Source: Trichomonas vaginalis G3
Lineage: Eukaryota; Parabasalia; Trichomonadida; Trichomonadidae
Assembly: GCF_026262505.1 (NCBI RefSeq)
Contig: NC_067208.1
Location: 5,155,962-5,219,961, forward strand
Direction: 5' to 3'
DNA length: 64,000 bases
Shown: positions 51,695-61,122 of the stretch, one piece after another
Position numbering within the stretch: the first letter of the stretch is position 1
How the letters are laid out: each line of letters begins with the position of its first letter
Translations under genes and position numbers: made by a program
Notes under the pieces: generated by a model
What the model saw: only the letters and a program-made list of their open reading frames with translations
What the model was told of the DNA's origin: nothing
Databases searched by the model: none

Positions 51695-52309
51695 TTAATT
51701 TACTAAAACATATTTCAAACAAAGCTTATAGTCAGTAGATAGTTTTGTATACTCGTTCGAATATCTATACTTAAACTCAACTCCTGGAGTACCTGGTGTT
51801 TCAATGATGCGGATGTTACCTATTTTCATGAATATTGGCGTTTGACCACAGCATTCGATTTCAGGGTCGAGATAGTCAATGACACATTGTTTCCCTGTTA
51901 TTCGTGATATAACATTTTCAAGGTCCTCCTTTGTTAGAATTATTTGGTTCTTGCTTATAAGATTTGTCAAAAGCTTCTTATCGTCTTTGAGTAAAATTGT
52001 TTGATACAACTGAAGAAGGTAATGGTCTACGTTATCTGAAGGATTTGTTTGAACATTTGTGTAAGGGTTGTTGTTGGCTTCTCTTGAAAGAATTTGGTCC
52101 AGTGGTGGATACTCTAACTTAACATCTGATGTAGCGTTAGCGTTTGAAGCTGTGTTTAAATTCACCGACTTAAGTTCTAGTTCTTTTTCTTTCAAACACT
52201 CCGAACTATAGTTCTTTATGACAATATTGTTTGTCGTTCGTGAGTCAACATTTGATGTTGGTTCAATTGGAACATTAACGGCACCAGCTAAGATGGATTT
52301 GCTTCTCAT
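51695..52309 (-). CDS. Unknown Polinton protein, 204 residues, looks whole
   Basis: One open frame starting MRSKSILAGAVNVPIEPTSN. The front is Asn/Ser-rich and likely disordered. A helical middle (LLQLYQTILLKDDKKLLTNL) and a beta-rich end (IRIIETPGTPGVEFKYRYSN) follow. No family is recognised. It is divergent from the next plus-strand gene with AGAATAAAA between them. Confidence 0.5.
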   Translation of the reverse strand: MRSKSILAGAVNVPIEPTSNVDSRTTNNIVIKNYSSECLKEKELELKSVNLNTASNANATSDVKLEYPPLDQILSREANNNPYTNVQTNPSDNVDHYLLQLYQTILLKDDKKLLTNLISKNQIILTKEDLENVISRITGKQCVIDYLDPEIECCGQTPIFMKIGNIRIIETPGTPGVEFKYRYSNEYTKLSTDYKLCLKYVLVN

Positions 52310-52337
52310 TTCATATAGAATAAAAACCTTTTATATG

Positions 52338-52736
52338 TATGAAATGAACAATATACTCGACAAGGGTTTGAATTTAAAGCTAACGAATGAAAATATTGTT
52401 GAATTCACTGAGACAGGTGCTGTGTATAAAGATGTAGAACTACTGAACAAAAGAGCAAAGGGAAGAAGCAGGAACATGAACAAAGGGTGGAAGCCTATAA
52501 AAATTTATGTCAATGATGGCTCAGGAGGTTCAAACATAAAGTATGCAGAAAGTTATAGAGTTTATGCTCTCAAAGGTGAAAAGCCTTCATTTAAGAACAG
52601 CTATTCTAACGCATATCCTCAAAAGCTAACGGATGGGGAAGTGGATGATATGAATGACAGCAAAAATATTAACAGAAATGGCGACAGAGATGCATGGAAT
52701 TTGTTTACCATCAGTCAATTGAAGGTTAAACTTTAA
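52338..52736 (+). CDS. Unknown Polinton protein, about 132 residues
   Basis: From the ATG at 52,338 (MYEMNNILDKGLNLKLTNEN) to a stop at 52,736. It is basic in the middle (KRAKGRSRNMNKGWKP) with no known family. Its end overlaps the 3' end of the packaging ATPase on the other strand. Confidence 0.45.
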   Translation, partial: YEMNNILDKGLNLKLTNENIVEFTETGAVYKDVELLNKRAKGRSRNMNKGWKPIKIYVNDGSGGSNIKYAESYRVYALKGEKPSFKNSYSNAYPQKLTDGEVDDMNDSKNINRNGDRDAWNLFTISQLKVKL

Positions 52737-53598
52737 AACAATGTTGGTCGTTCCCATGGAATATTTTTGACTTTAATGGTATTAGTCATGATATGAATCT
52801 CAAGGTATGAACGAGGAGAGATGAGAGACTTATATGCTTCCCAAATTTCTTCAAAAGGTAATGTTATACCTGACTGTTTCCAAATGAGTTCAATATCATA
52901 ACGTGAGAAACCTTGAAAGATAACGAAGTCAGTTATGAGACGTTTTATGTTTAAAGCTAAAAACCTCCATGTTTGCATAAGTATTGCTACAGTTAAGTGG
53001 TAATGTCTGACTTTAGTAATGATGTTAGCTAATGGTGAGTCTGGTTTTGACACTAAACCTTTACCAGCGAAATCATCACAAACTAATAAAGTGTTTGATG
53101 GATATTTTTTGAAGGGGTATTTTGAAAGTTTTGACAGAATGTAGTTTGTAAGTCGTTTCATATCGTATACGTTCTGTCAATAATTCTTTCCATCTCCTCA
53201 GAAGTCTTTTGCATTCCTGACTGTATAAATTCAACGATGGCATAATATTTCCTCTTACGTCGAATGTAACGTTGAAGAAATTCAATGAGTTCACTGTCTG
53301 GAACTTTAACGACAGAGGCTTGAACTTTTGACATAAATGTTTTCGCTGTTGAGTCCATAGAGTCTGAAGTTGCTGATATAATGATTTGGTCATAGTAAGA
53401 GTCGTTTCCTAAACGCTCTGTTATGAGTATATGACGAATTAAATTAAATGTCTTACCTGAACCCATCTTTCCACAATAGAAATAAACACCATTTGAACAG
53501 AACTCATAGTCCTTACTGAAAGGAAGAATGAGAGAACTGTTGAGCTTTTCACTGCTTTCATTCATGTCTTCATCTACGTCATGTATTAAATGCTTCAT
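52733..53598 (-). pseudogene. FtsK/HerA-type DNA-packaging ATPase, second copy (Polinton part)
   Basis: The front frame carries a Walker A motif (VYFYCGKMGSGKTFNL). The later frame carries Walker B (LLVCDDFAGK) and an arginine-containing segment (HYHLTVAILMQTWR). It is the block C counterpart of the ATPase at 34 kb but differs in sequence. It would package DNA into the capsid. The fossil is lightly broken. Confidence 0.8.
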
Positions 53599-53614
53599 TT
53601 TATCTCCATTAAAA

Positions 53615-54478
53615 ATGCAAGTCAGAAATATTCAGAACATAGCACCGAGTCTAACTGACAAGAGTATAAAGATATACTATGAACATGTTATGATGAAACC
53701 AACCAAAATTCAAGAAAGTCAGTATACTTATGAATATCCAAGACACTAGGTAGAGTATGTAGGAGGTGAGAAAGCTATTGAAATCAGACAGGTTCGAAGT
53801 ATTCCAGCAGGAAGAACAATATTATTGAAGAACTTTAATGTTTTGAGATATAATGATGAAACAAAGAAGCAAGATAGTTTCCCTGTTGCTGTGTATGTGA
53901 ACTTAGATACAGGAGATGACATGAAAGTTTTTAATACAAAGCTTCAAACGGTAGTGAGAGAACAACTGACTGCGGAAGGGCATCCATTACCTTCAGAAGT
54001 TACCATAGCATATAATTTTGAAACAAACTCAATAGATTTTAAAGTCATCTCTGCAAAGAAGTCAGGTTTTACATTTAATGAAGCAGATGTATATTCGAAT
54101 GAAAACTTCAAAGCTATTGCATGGTTAGATAATGACGATTGCTTTAAGAAAATATTTAAATACAGTGACTCAACGATGTCAATAGATGACCTTCGTGGAA
54201 TGTTACCATCGACGTTTACAGTAGAAGGTTCAGCAGGATTGCTTACAAGATTGTCAATTGGTGGTATTTGGTCTCGTGAGAACATTGTTATAAAATCCAG
54301 TATAAGTGAATTTGCTGAAGAATCTATATTATGTCTTTCAAACTACATGTATTCGCCGCCGAAGCATTATAGTATAACAAACTTTGTCAGTAAGTTTAAC
54401 ATAAGACTTGTCGAACCTTCTTCAATGAAAGATGTTGTGCTACCAAAGACGGAAAGGATGGACTCATTATTGAGATGA
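53615..54478 (+). pseudogene. Structural-type Polinton protein
   Basis: Starts MQVRNIQNIAPSLTDKSIKI at 53,615. The main frame (53825-54478) is beta-rich (RTILLKNFNVLRYNDETK, LTRLSIGGIWSRENIVIK) and ends KTERMDSLLR. It lies back to back with the ATPase. A virion protein is likely, but I do not recognise the family. It has a break near the front. Confidence 0.45.
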
Positions 54479-54494
54479 TTTTAATGCATATTAA

Positions 54495-54719
54495 ATGAGC
54501 TTGTTCTTGAAGGTCATTCATGATGAAATAACTGTTGTAGAAGATGTTAGCAATTGTTCAGACATTTTGAAGCGTATAGATGATATAAGAAAGAAGTTAG
54601 ATAGACCGCAAAGCGGTGAGGGCGAAGCCCGTGAGAACGCTTATGTTTCATTGACTTTCTCCAGTAACGAGAACTTTTATGAGATAATATTGAAGAGAGA
54701 TGATTTTAATATGGTGTAA
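54495..54719 (+). CDS. Small Polinton protein with an in-frame hairpin pair
   Basis: 74 residues (MSLFLKVIHDEITVVEDVSN). The GC hairpin pair at 54605-54630 is translated in frame as RPQSGEGEAR, a stretch that looks inserted between a helix and a beta-rich end. No family is recognised. Confidence 0.4.
   Translation: MSLFLKVIHDEITVVEDVSNCSDILKRIDDIRKKLDRPQSGEGEARENAYVSLTFSSNENFYEIILKRDDFNMV
54605..54630. repeat. Tandem pair of GC hairpins inside a coding frame
   Basis: ACCGC-AAA-GCGGT is followed 2 bp later by GGGC-GAA-GCCC. This is the same two-hairpin design as at 51,660 with different stem sequences. Confidence 0.8.
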
Positions 54720-54807
54720 ATGGTATTTGGGTAGCTTTAGGCGCAATGGGAACAAAAGCATTAGCATTTGAGCAAAAGCACTTGGAGCTTAGGACGCAGT
54801 AAATAAA

Positions 54808-55245
54808 ATGAGTGGAGGAAGGGTTTCGAAGACATTAGATGCAAATAAAGGGAAGATTGGAGGCTGGGTTGCAAAGAAGTTAAGATTAAATAAAATAGGG
54901 CTCATAAATAAAGCATCCAATTTGGTTGCGACTGAGTCAGAAAATGCTTTAGGAAAGGACGATGAGTTTGCAAAACACGCAAAAGACTTTAATGACCAGA
55001 TGAAAGGTGAAACAATGCATTTAAATAGAGTCGATGGAACTAAAGAAAATGTTTCTTCTCCACCAGCGGTTTATCCATACGGACCTTATGGAATGTATGG
55101 AAACCCTTATGAACGACCATTTGACCCATTGACTGGTGGAAGTAATTGGTATTATTATGGACGAAGAAGAAAGACAGTCAAGTTGGAGACAGACGTGAAG
55201 AAAGCAACTAAAAAGAAACCAAGGAAGAGAGTTATAAAGCAATGA
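54808..55245 (+). CDS. Basic small protein, minor-capsid-like, looks whole
   Basis: 145 residues, with its start after AATAAA. A Gly/Lys-rich amphipathic front (GKIGGWVAKKLRLNKIGLIN) leads to a Pro/Tyr/Gly-rich middle (VYPYGPYGMYGNPY) and a Lys/Arg-rich tail (KKATKKKPRKRVIKQ). It resembles, by composition, the small proteins at 21,521 and 24,843 and the adenovirus VI/X class of core or minor capsid proteins. Confidence 0.4.
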   Translation: MSGGRVSKTLDANKGKIGGWVAKKLRLNKIGLINKASNLVATESENALGKDDEFAKHAKDFNDQMKGETMHLNRVDGTKENVSSPPAVYPYGPYGMYGNPYERPFDPLTGGSNWYYYGRRRKTVKLETDVKKATKKKPRKRVIKQ

Positions 55246-55253
55246 ATTCAACA

Positions 55254-55300
55254 GGGTGAAAAACCGGGTGAAAAAAGAGGTGAGATTTCACCACTTCACC
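55254..55300. repeat. Intergenic hairpin repeat, GGTGA type, in block C
   Basis: GGGTGAAAAACCGGGTGAAA leads into AGAGGTGAGATTTCACC and ACTTCACC, then TAAATTTATTTT. It follows the last basic protein and belongs with 28,417 and 46,505. Confidence 0.6.
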
Positions 55301-55389
55301 TAAATTTATTTTTGTGCTATGTTTTCATACGTGTGAGGGTGGTGATATCATTAATTTTTAAGTTTATTTTTTATTTTATTTTTATATAA

Positions 55390-55578
55390 ATGACGAAAAC
55401 TATTGAGATAACAAACTACAACGGTCATGAGTTCAGAATTTGTTCTTCGTTTCCTCGTGAAAATACATTCTATCAGATACGAGGGAGAAAGGGTAAAATT
55501 AGTTTGAGCGTTTATGAAGGAATGAAGAATGGAAAGTTTATACAAGCATACGATACAAACGGTAAACGTTTTCATTAG
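55390..55578 (+). CDS. Small basic Polinton ORF
   Basis: 62 residues (MTKTIEITNYNGHEFRICSS) after a T-rich leader ending TATATAA. Beta-type sequence and no family recognised. Possibly a small DNA-binding protein; low confidence. Confidence 0.35.
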   Translation: MTKTIEITNYNGHEFRICSSFPRENTFYQIRGRKGKISLSVYEGMKNGKFIQAYDTNGKRFH

Positions 55579-55861
55579 CTTTGTCAAAACTTACTAACAT
55601 TTATTTTGACAGTGACTTGACTCTGACGATTGGAGCGACAGCAGCGATACTGAAGAATTGAAGTATTGTGTGAAACACAGCAATGGGAGGAGTTGCAATA
55701 CTTTTGTAAGTGAGAACGTTTATTTTTTACAGTAGTGAAGTCGTTTGTGAAAACGTTAGTGAGGTGGAGTGGTTGGTGGCTTTGTAAATATTTAAGGTTA
55801 AGTTAGTGTTGTCGTTTGTGTTGTAAAATATACGTTAACGGTTTCGTAAAGTGTCAAATTC
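55579..55861. other. Gene-free right part of block C
   Basis: Contains irregular repeats of (T/A)GTGA and AACGTT-type words but no ORF. It may be the subterminal region of the element. Confidence 0.35.
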
Positions 55862-55910
55862 ACATATAATGGGTAAGGAGGCGCGTAGTGCCTCCGTACA
55901 CATTATATGT
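55862..55910. repeat. 49-bp imperfect palindrome at the right edge of block C
   Basis: Outer arms ACATATAATG/CATTATATGT, then GTA/TAC, then GGAGGCGC/GTGCCTCC around a GTA loop. It is the largest of the hairpins. Confidence 0.8.
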
Positions 55911-56063
55911 ATACTAACTATTAATCCATTAACTGGAACAAATTACACGCCAAATCAAATGTATCAGCTGAAACCGAAATACACAAATGCAGATACAGAA
56001 AGGTTGTGGCAAATATGGGATACAGATACAGGCATGACCGCTGTTGACACATTCACAGCGTAA

Positions 56064-56460
56064 TAATAAACATAATTTTTTAATTTCATTTTTAACAAGT
56101 TTTTTTAAATGTATGTAATGAATAATTCATTAGAATATGATAATGCACATTGTAACAGAATAGAACAATCACCAAATTTTTTTTTGAAATTAAAAAATAA
56201 AAGTAAAAAGTATAAAGTAATCTAACCAAAAAAGATATTTAAAAGAATTTTGGAAAAAACAGAATAAGGATAATGATATTATTTTAGATACACAATCGAT
56301 GTACTGAAGAATAATCCGGTAAAATGATGATATAAAATTAGATTATTTTACAAGTAGCTAAAAGAATAAAACTATAATATAAAATAAATGAAGTTTAATG
56401 AAACAATAAAGGTTAAATAAATAATAAAGATTTTTATTTTATATCAGTATTGAGAAGAAG
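56064..56460. other. AT-rich region
   Basis: Between the end of the Maverick DNA and the satellite. The small plus-strand frame ending at 56,063 overlaps the palindrome and may be part of block C; no other feature is seen. Confidence 0.35.
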
Positions 56461-56464
56461 TAAC

Positions 56465-57480
56465 AGCTGACACTTGGTAGACAACTTCTTTATGTCTAGA
56501 AAATTCTATCTTGCCTTTTATTTTTTTCTCGCTGTGAAACGTATTCGGTCATTTTTTTAAAAATTAATTTTTTGTTAGAGATAAGAGCTAAAACTCGGTA
56601 AACAACTTCTTTATGTCTAGAAAATTCTATCTTGCCTTTTATTTTTTTCTCGCTGTGAAACGTATTCGGTCATTTTTTTAAAAATTAATTTTTTGTTAGA
56701 GATAAGAGCTAAAACTCGGTAAACAACTTCTTTATGTCTAGAAAATTCTATCTTGCCTTTTATTTTTTTCTCGCTGTGAAACGTATTCGGTCATTTTTTT
56801 AAAAATTAATTTTTTGTTAGAGATAAGAGCTAAAACTCGGTAAACAACTTCTTTATGTCTAGAAAATTCTATCTTGCCTTTTATTTTTTTCTCGCTGTGA
56901 AACGTATTCGGTCATTTTTTTAAAAATTAATTTTTTGTTAGAGATAAGAGCTAAAACTCGGTAAACAACTTCTTTATGTCTAGAAAATTCTATCTTGCCT
57001 TTTATTTTTTTCTCGCTGTGAAACGTATTCGGTCATTTTTTTAAAAATTAATTTTTTGTTAGAGATAAGAGCTAAAACTCGGTAAACAACTTCTTTATGT
57101 CTAGAAAATTCTATCTTGCCTTTTATTTTTTTCTCGCTGTGAAACGTATTCGGTCATTTTTTTAAAAATTAATTTTTTGTTAGAGATAAGAGCTAAAACT
57201 CGGTAAACAACTTCTTTATGTCTAGAAAATTCTATCTTGCCTTTTATTTTTTTCTCGCTGTGAAACGTATTCGGTCATTTTTTTAAAAATTAATTTTTTG
57301 TTAGAGATAAGAGCTAAAACTCGGTAAACAACTTCTTTATGTCAGAAAATTCTATCTTGCCTTTTATTTTTTTCTCGCTGTGAAACGTATTCGGTCATTT
57401 TTTTTAAAAATTAATTTTTTGTTAGAGATAAGAGCTAAAACTTTGCAGACAACTCCCCCATGTCTAGCAAATTTAACATT
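56465..57480 (+). repeat. 121-bp tandem satellite, about eight copies
   Basis: Units beginning TAAAACTCGGTAAACAACTT start at 56589, 56710, 56831, 56952, 57073, 57194 and 57315, an exact step of 121 bp. A more divergent first copy precedes and a partial one follows at 57436. Inner copies are nearly identical, so the array grew or was evened out recently. Confidence 0.95.
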
Positions 57481-58830
57481 CGTCTCCCATTTTTATATAT
57501 TTGGTTTAGAATGTTCGAAAATGCGTAATATGGTCATTAATATTAATTGAAAAGAACTTTGAATTAATTCAATCTGATCTCACAAAATATTTTAAATTAC
57601 AAACTTTGTAGTTTGAATAGATAATTAGTATTAAACTCAAATAACTAGTTTATTTTTGAATAAAAATTATTTGAATTTATTCAATTTTGTGAATTTTCCT
57701 TCAAAAATCAAGTTTAAATATCTTATTTGCCATATAATTATAAATACAATGAAACATATTCGAAATTGAAAAGAATGACTTTTTCTGTTCTTTCAATCAT
57801 TCAATTTGAATTTTGTAATATTGGATTTCTCATTAAATAGCTATTAAAAACAACAAGCAATTTAACTTACATTCAAATTTATTTGTGTTATATTCAATCT
57901 TCTCAAAACTTATAATTTTCGGCTATAGCATGATTATATGCTATATAATATAATAAACCTATAATAGTATCATTCTTTCAATTATTTGAAGAGAAAACTG
58001 AAAAAATCTATTTTCGGTCTATAACAATTAGAACCGTTTTTCAGATTTGAACGTTATCTATTTCATGATAAAACAAAATTTGATGTTGATTACCTTAATA
58101 ATGAAAATAATAATAATAATATTAAAAAATTGTGAAGACAATTAAAAGTATCTTTCAAAATATAATCTATAAAATCAAGATAAGGACTGTGAAGTCTGAG
58201 GTTTTTTCAGTCCGATTGCTCTTATTTTTGAATAGTCATCTTTTAACAAATTGAGAAAACACAACAATTGTTTCTGGCGGGATATAAAAAATTGAATATA
58301 TAACGTAATTTTTGTCAAAAAACAAAAAATCAAAATGGAATATATAGAATAGCTATATTCCTAATAAAAATTATAATTATATTAGATCCTTTGATAATAA
58401 TAAGCTTATACTTTTGAAACTATTGATAAGTAACGCAATTCAATAAAGCCGCCAGGATCATTTCCTTGGTTCGCTAATAAATACATCACAGCGCTTTTTT
58501 TTCTTTGATTCAACTATAAAAAATCGTTACTAACCTTCTTTCTTTTCTGAAGATTAATTAGATTCAGAGTATCTGAAATGTTTGATCAAATTCTCATTTT
58601 ATATAAATTCTAGATATTTAAAGCCTTTTGTCTACAATCATAATTTTGGAAAATTTATCTATAAAATATAATAAAAATTATATTTTTAAAATTTACCACA
58701 ACATGAAATCAAGGACCTTTCTTTTTTTTATTAACGGTTAATTTTATATTCAATTTCATATTCTCAATTTTTTTCAATTATTTTCAGAATGCTTTCAAAA
58801 TTTTAAAAATCGTAGAAAAAAGGCAATAGG
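57481..58830. other. AT-rich region before the surface-protein gene
   Basis: No gene can be supported. The minus strand near 58,440-58,510 reads briefly as YLLANQGNDPGGFIELRYLS, which may be a worn fragment of a coding sequence, but no family is recognised. Confidence 0.4.
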
Positions 58831-61122
58831 ATGTTCGCTTTCTTAACTTATAATGTGCTCTCTGATAGATATGATGATAACTTGATTGTTAGTACTAAGT
58901 ATCTTAGAGCTTATTGGAGTTTCAATTCTTACCTTGATTGGACTTGTTTCGATATCCAATATAATGAACAAGCAGACAATAATGGATATAGTTGGGTTCA
59001 AACAACCTTCGCAAATGGTGGTTGGTTCCCAGTCTTTACAGTAGATGATAACGTTAAAACAAAACTTCTTTGGAATAATCGCGGCAAAGCCAATTACAAA
59101 GGAGTATATGCAGAAACAAAGGTTGAAAAGGTTCCCCAACTTGGTGAAAAATATCTTCTTATTAAGTTCGAACTTACAAACAAGGACTCTCGTCCACATA
59201 CTGTTGGTTTATCTTCACACACTGATGTCCAGATCAAATATAATGACTGGGCCACTTGTTATTGGTATGGTGCCCCAGCACATAGAGGTCTCACAATGAA
59301 AGATGAAGGTTCAGGAATTACCCTCACATTGCTTGTAAGAGGTGGCTACCAGGTTACTGATGCTGATAAGTTCTGGTTTGGCCGTTGGAGTGGTCCAAGG
59401 GGCAACCTTCACTATTTTGAAAATTACACATCTGATTCTCCATCCAGAAATCAAGATTCAGCATTTTCAGTTAGCTGGCAAGGACACCATATATATCCAA
59501 ATCAAACACTTACCTTCTCTGTTCTCATGGGTGTAGGTCAAAACTTAAAGAATCCATCTATTTTGACTGTTAATGATAACTTCCAAACTAACTATAATCC
59601 AAATGCAAAGGTTACAATCAGTGGTACAGTTGATGACTTTGATAAAAATGAAAATGTCGATGTTTACTACGAATTCAACGGCGGTTCGCGTCAACATGTT
59701 AAACACTTCAGAACAAACTCTGGTGGATACATTGATAATGGCAATTGGAACTTCGAAATCACCCTTGGAAATGATGTCAATAGATATCCAATTAAAGTTT
59801 ATGCCATTGATGAATTCGGCCTTCAATCTAACGTATTTGAAAGGGATCTCCTTGTTAACGAAAAACCAAGAGTTGTCTTCACAAAGGTACCATCTGAAGC
59901 CTACTACTTAGGCGGTGTTGTTGTTGTTGAAGGCACAATTTGGGATGATACCACAGCAACAATTAAATATCAAGTTGGTGAAAATGGATATATCTGGGAA
60001 ACAGGTCAAAACTTCGACTGCCGCAGATCAACTTTGCCATTCCGTGTATCATTCCCTATCCCAGAAGATTATATACAGTTTGGACACCATAATCTGTACG
60101 TCTGGGCTGAAGATGAATTCGGCGTTAAATCAGATACAATCTCCACTCCTTTCGAATATTCGGCGATGCACGCTCCAGAAATTTCATTAGTTACACCACA
60201 AACTGAAATCCCAACAGTTTGCAGGAATCAAAAATTTTCAATATATTTCAAGGCCAAAGATCTTGATGCTGGTCAAACAGTTTTCGTTTATTATAAATTA
60301 CCAGAACAAGATCCAACAGCACCACCAAATCAATATTTCAGCTTCAAAGTTAATGATTATCCAGATGGTATAGAAGAATCGTATGAATACACAGTTCCAA
60401 ATAATTTCGAATTTGACCATGTATATGAGGTCATTCTTTTCTGTGTCGATAGCGCATCACCTCCAGCAAACTCTGCTGACTTGGTCTATAAGTTCAAGGT
60501 TGTTAAACAACCAACAGTTACTCCATCACCAATTCCAAACCCACCACAAGATACAGATAAGTATACAAATCAACCTGACTCAAGTTATTCCGGATACATT
60601 TCACCCTCTGATGTTCCAACAACAACATGCACATCAGATGTAGATGTCAATGGTGATTCATATGAATGGTGCTACCTCACAACAACAACAATTTACCTTA
60701 AGACAGACATTCCACCAGCAACACCAGATCCAACACCAATTCCACCACGAACACCAGGCGAAACTCCTGCCGAAACACCAGCACCATCTGTGAAAGAGGA
60801 GAATCCATGGGAAGACAATGCACAAGTCGGCTCAAGCCAAAAGTCAAAGACAAACAAGAAGAAGATGATCATTATCGGCGCCGCTGCTGGTGGTGTCGCA
60901 GCAGTAGCTGTTGTTGCAGCAGCAGTCTTAATCCATGAAGCTATCAAGCCACCGAAAGATTTCGTTTTCAACGATGAAAACGGAGAATTTGTTGAAGTCG
61001 ATGGCAATGGCGCCATGGAGAATGCGGAGAACCCAATTTATGATGAAAATGGAGCTGATGATCCATTCGCAGACGAATTCGATGAGGATGAAGCTCCAGT
61101 TGAGGGAATCTTCCCTGCCTAA
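58831..61122 (+). CDS. Single-pass surface protein with Ig-like repeats and an NPxY tail
   Basis: 763 residues. A beta-rich head (1-250) is followed by three or so Ig/cadherin-like units (about 250-560; KVTISGTVDDFDKNENVDVY, VVVEGTIWDDTTATIKYQV). A Thr/Pro-rich stalk covers about 560-670. One transmembrane helix (about 679-705; MIIIGAAAGGVAAVAVVAAA) is rich in Ala and Gly. The 58-residue acidic cytosolic tail contains NPIY (734-737), an endocytic-type NPxY motif also reported in trichomonad surface proteins. It is probably exposed at the cell surface and may act in adhesion. The N-terminus has only a short hydrophobic run (FAFLTYNVLS), so a normal signal peptide is doubtful and the true start may differ. 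Confidence 0.75.
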   Translation: MFAFLTYNVLSDRYDDNLIVSTKYLRAYWSFNSYLDWTCFDIQYNEQADNNGYSWVQTTFANGGWFPVFTVDDNVKTKLLWNNRGKANYKGVYAETKVEKVPQLGEKYLLIKFELTNKDSRPHTVGLSSHTDVQIKYNDWATCYWYGAPAHRGLTMKDEGSGITLTLLVRGGYQVTDADKFWFGRWSGPRGNLHYFENYTSDSPSRNQDSAFSVSWQGHHIYPNQTLTFSVLMGVGQNLKNPSILTVNDNFQTNYNPNAKVTISGTVDDFDKNENVDVYYEFNGGSRQHVKHFRTNSGGYIDNGNWNFEITLGNDVNRYPIKVYAIDEFGLQSNVFERDLLVNEKPRVVFTKVPSEAYYLGGVVVVEGTIWDDTTATIKYQVGENGYIWETGQNFDCRRSTLPFRVSFPIPEDYIQFGHHNLYVWAEDEFGVKSDTISTPFEYSAMHAPEISLVTPQTEIPTVCRNQKFSIYFKAKDLDAGQTVFVYYKLPEQDPTAPPNQYFSFKVNDYPDGIEESYEYTVPNNFEFDHVYEVILFCVDSASPPANSADLVYKFKVVKQPTVTPSPIPNPPQDTDKYTNQPDSSYSGYISPSDVPTTTCTSDVDVNGDSYEWCYLTTTTIYLKTDIPPATPDPTPIPPRTPGETPAETPAPSVKEENPWEDNAQVGSSQKSKTNKKKMIIIGAAAGGVAAVAVVAAAVLIHEAIKPPKDFVFNDENGEFVEVDGNGAMENAENPIYDENGADDPFADEFDEDEAPVEGIFPA

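Larger units (their letters stand above)
46900..55910. mobile_element. Maverick/Polinton block C (fossil)
   Basis: This block holds a second integrase, fibre-like protein, packaging ATPase and penton-like protein, each different in sequence from those of block A, so it comes from a separate lineage. It is broken with about ten breaks, and several ORFs look whole, making it the youngest of the three. No polymerase is seen, so it is partial. The right limit is placed at the large palindrome 55,862-55,910. No target duplication was identified. Confidence 0.65.

Noticed and set aside
56465-57480. Centromeric satellite
   Set aside because: Only about eight copies are present, with host genes close by. 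Nothing in the sequence supports a centromere role.
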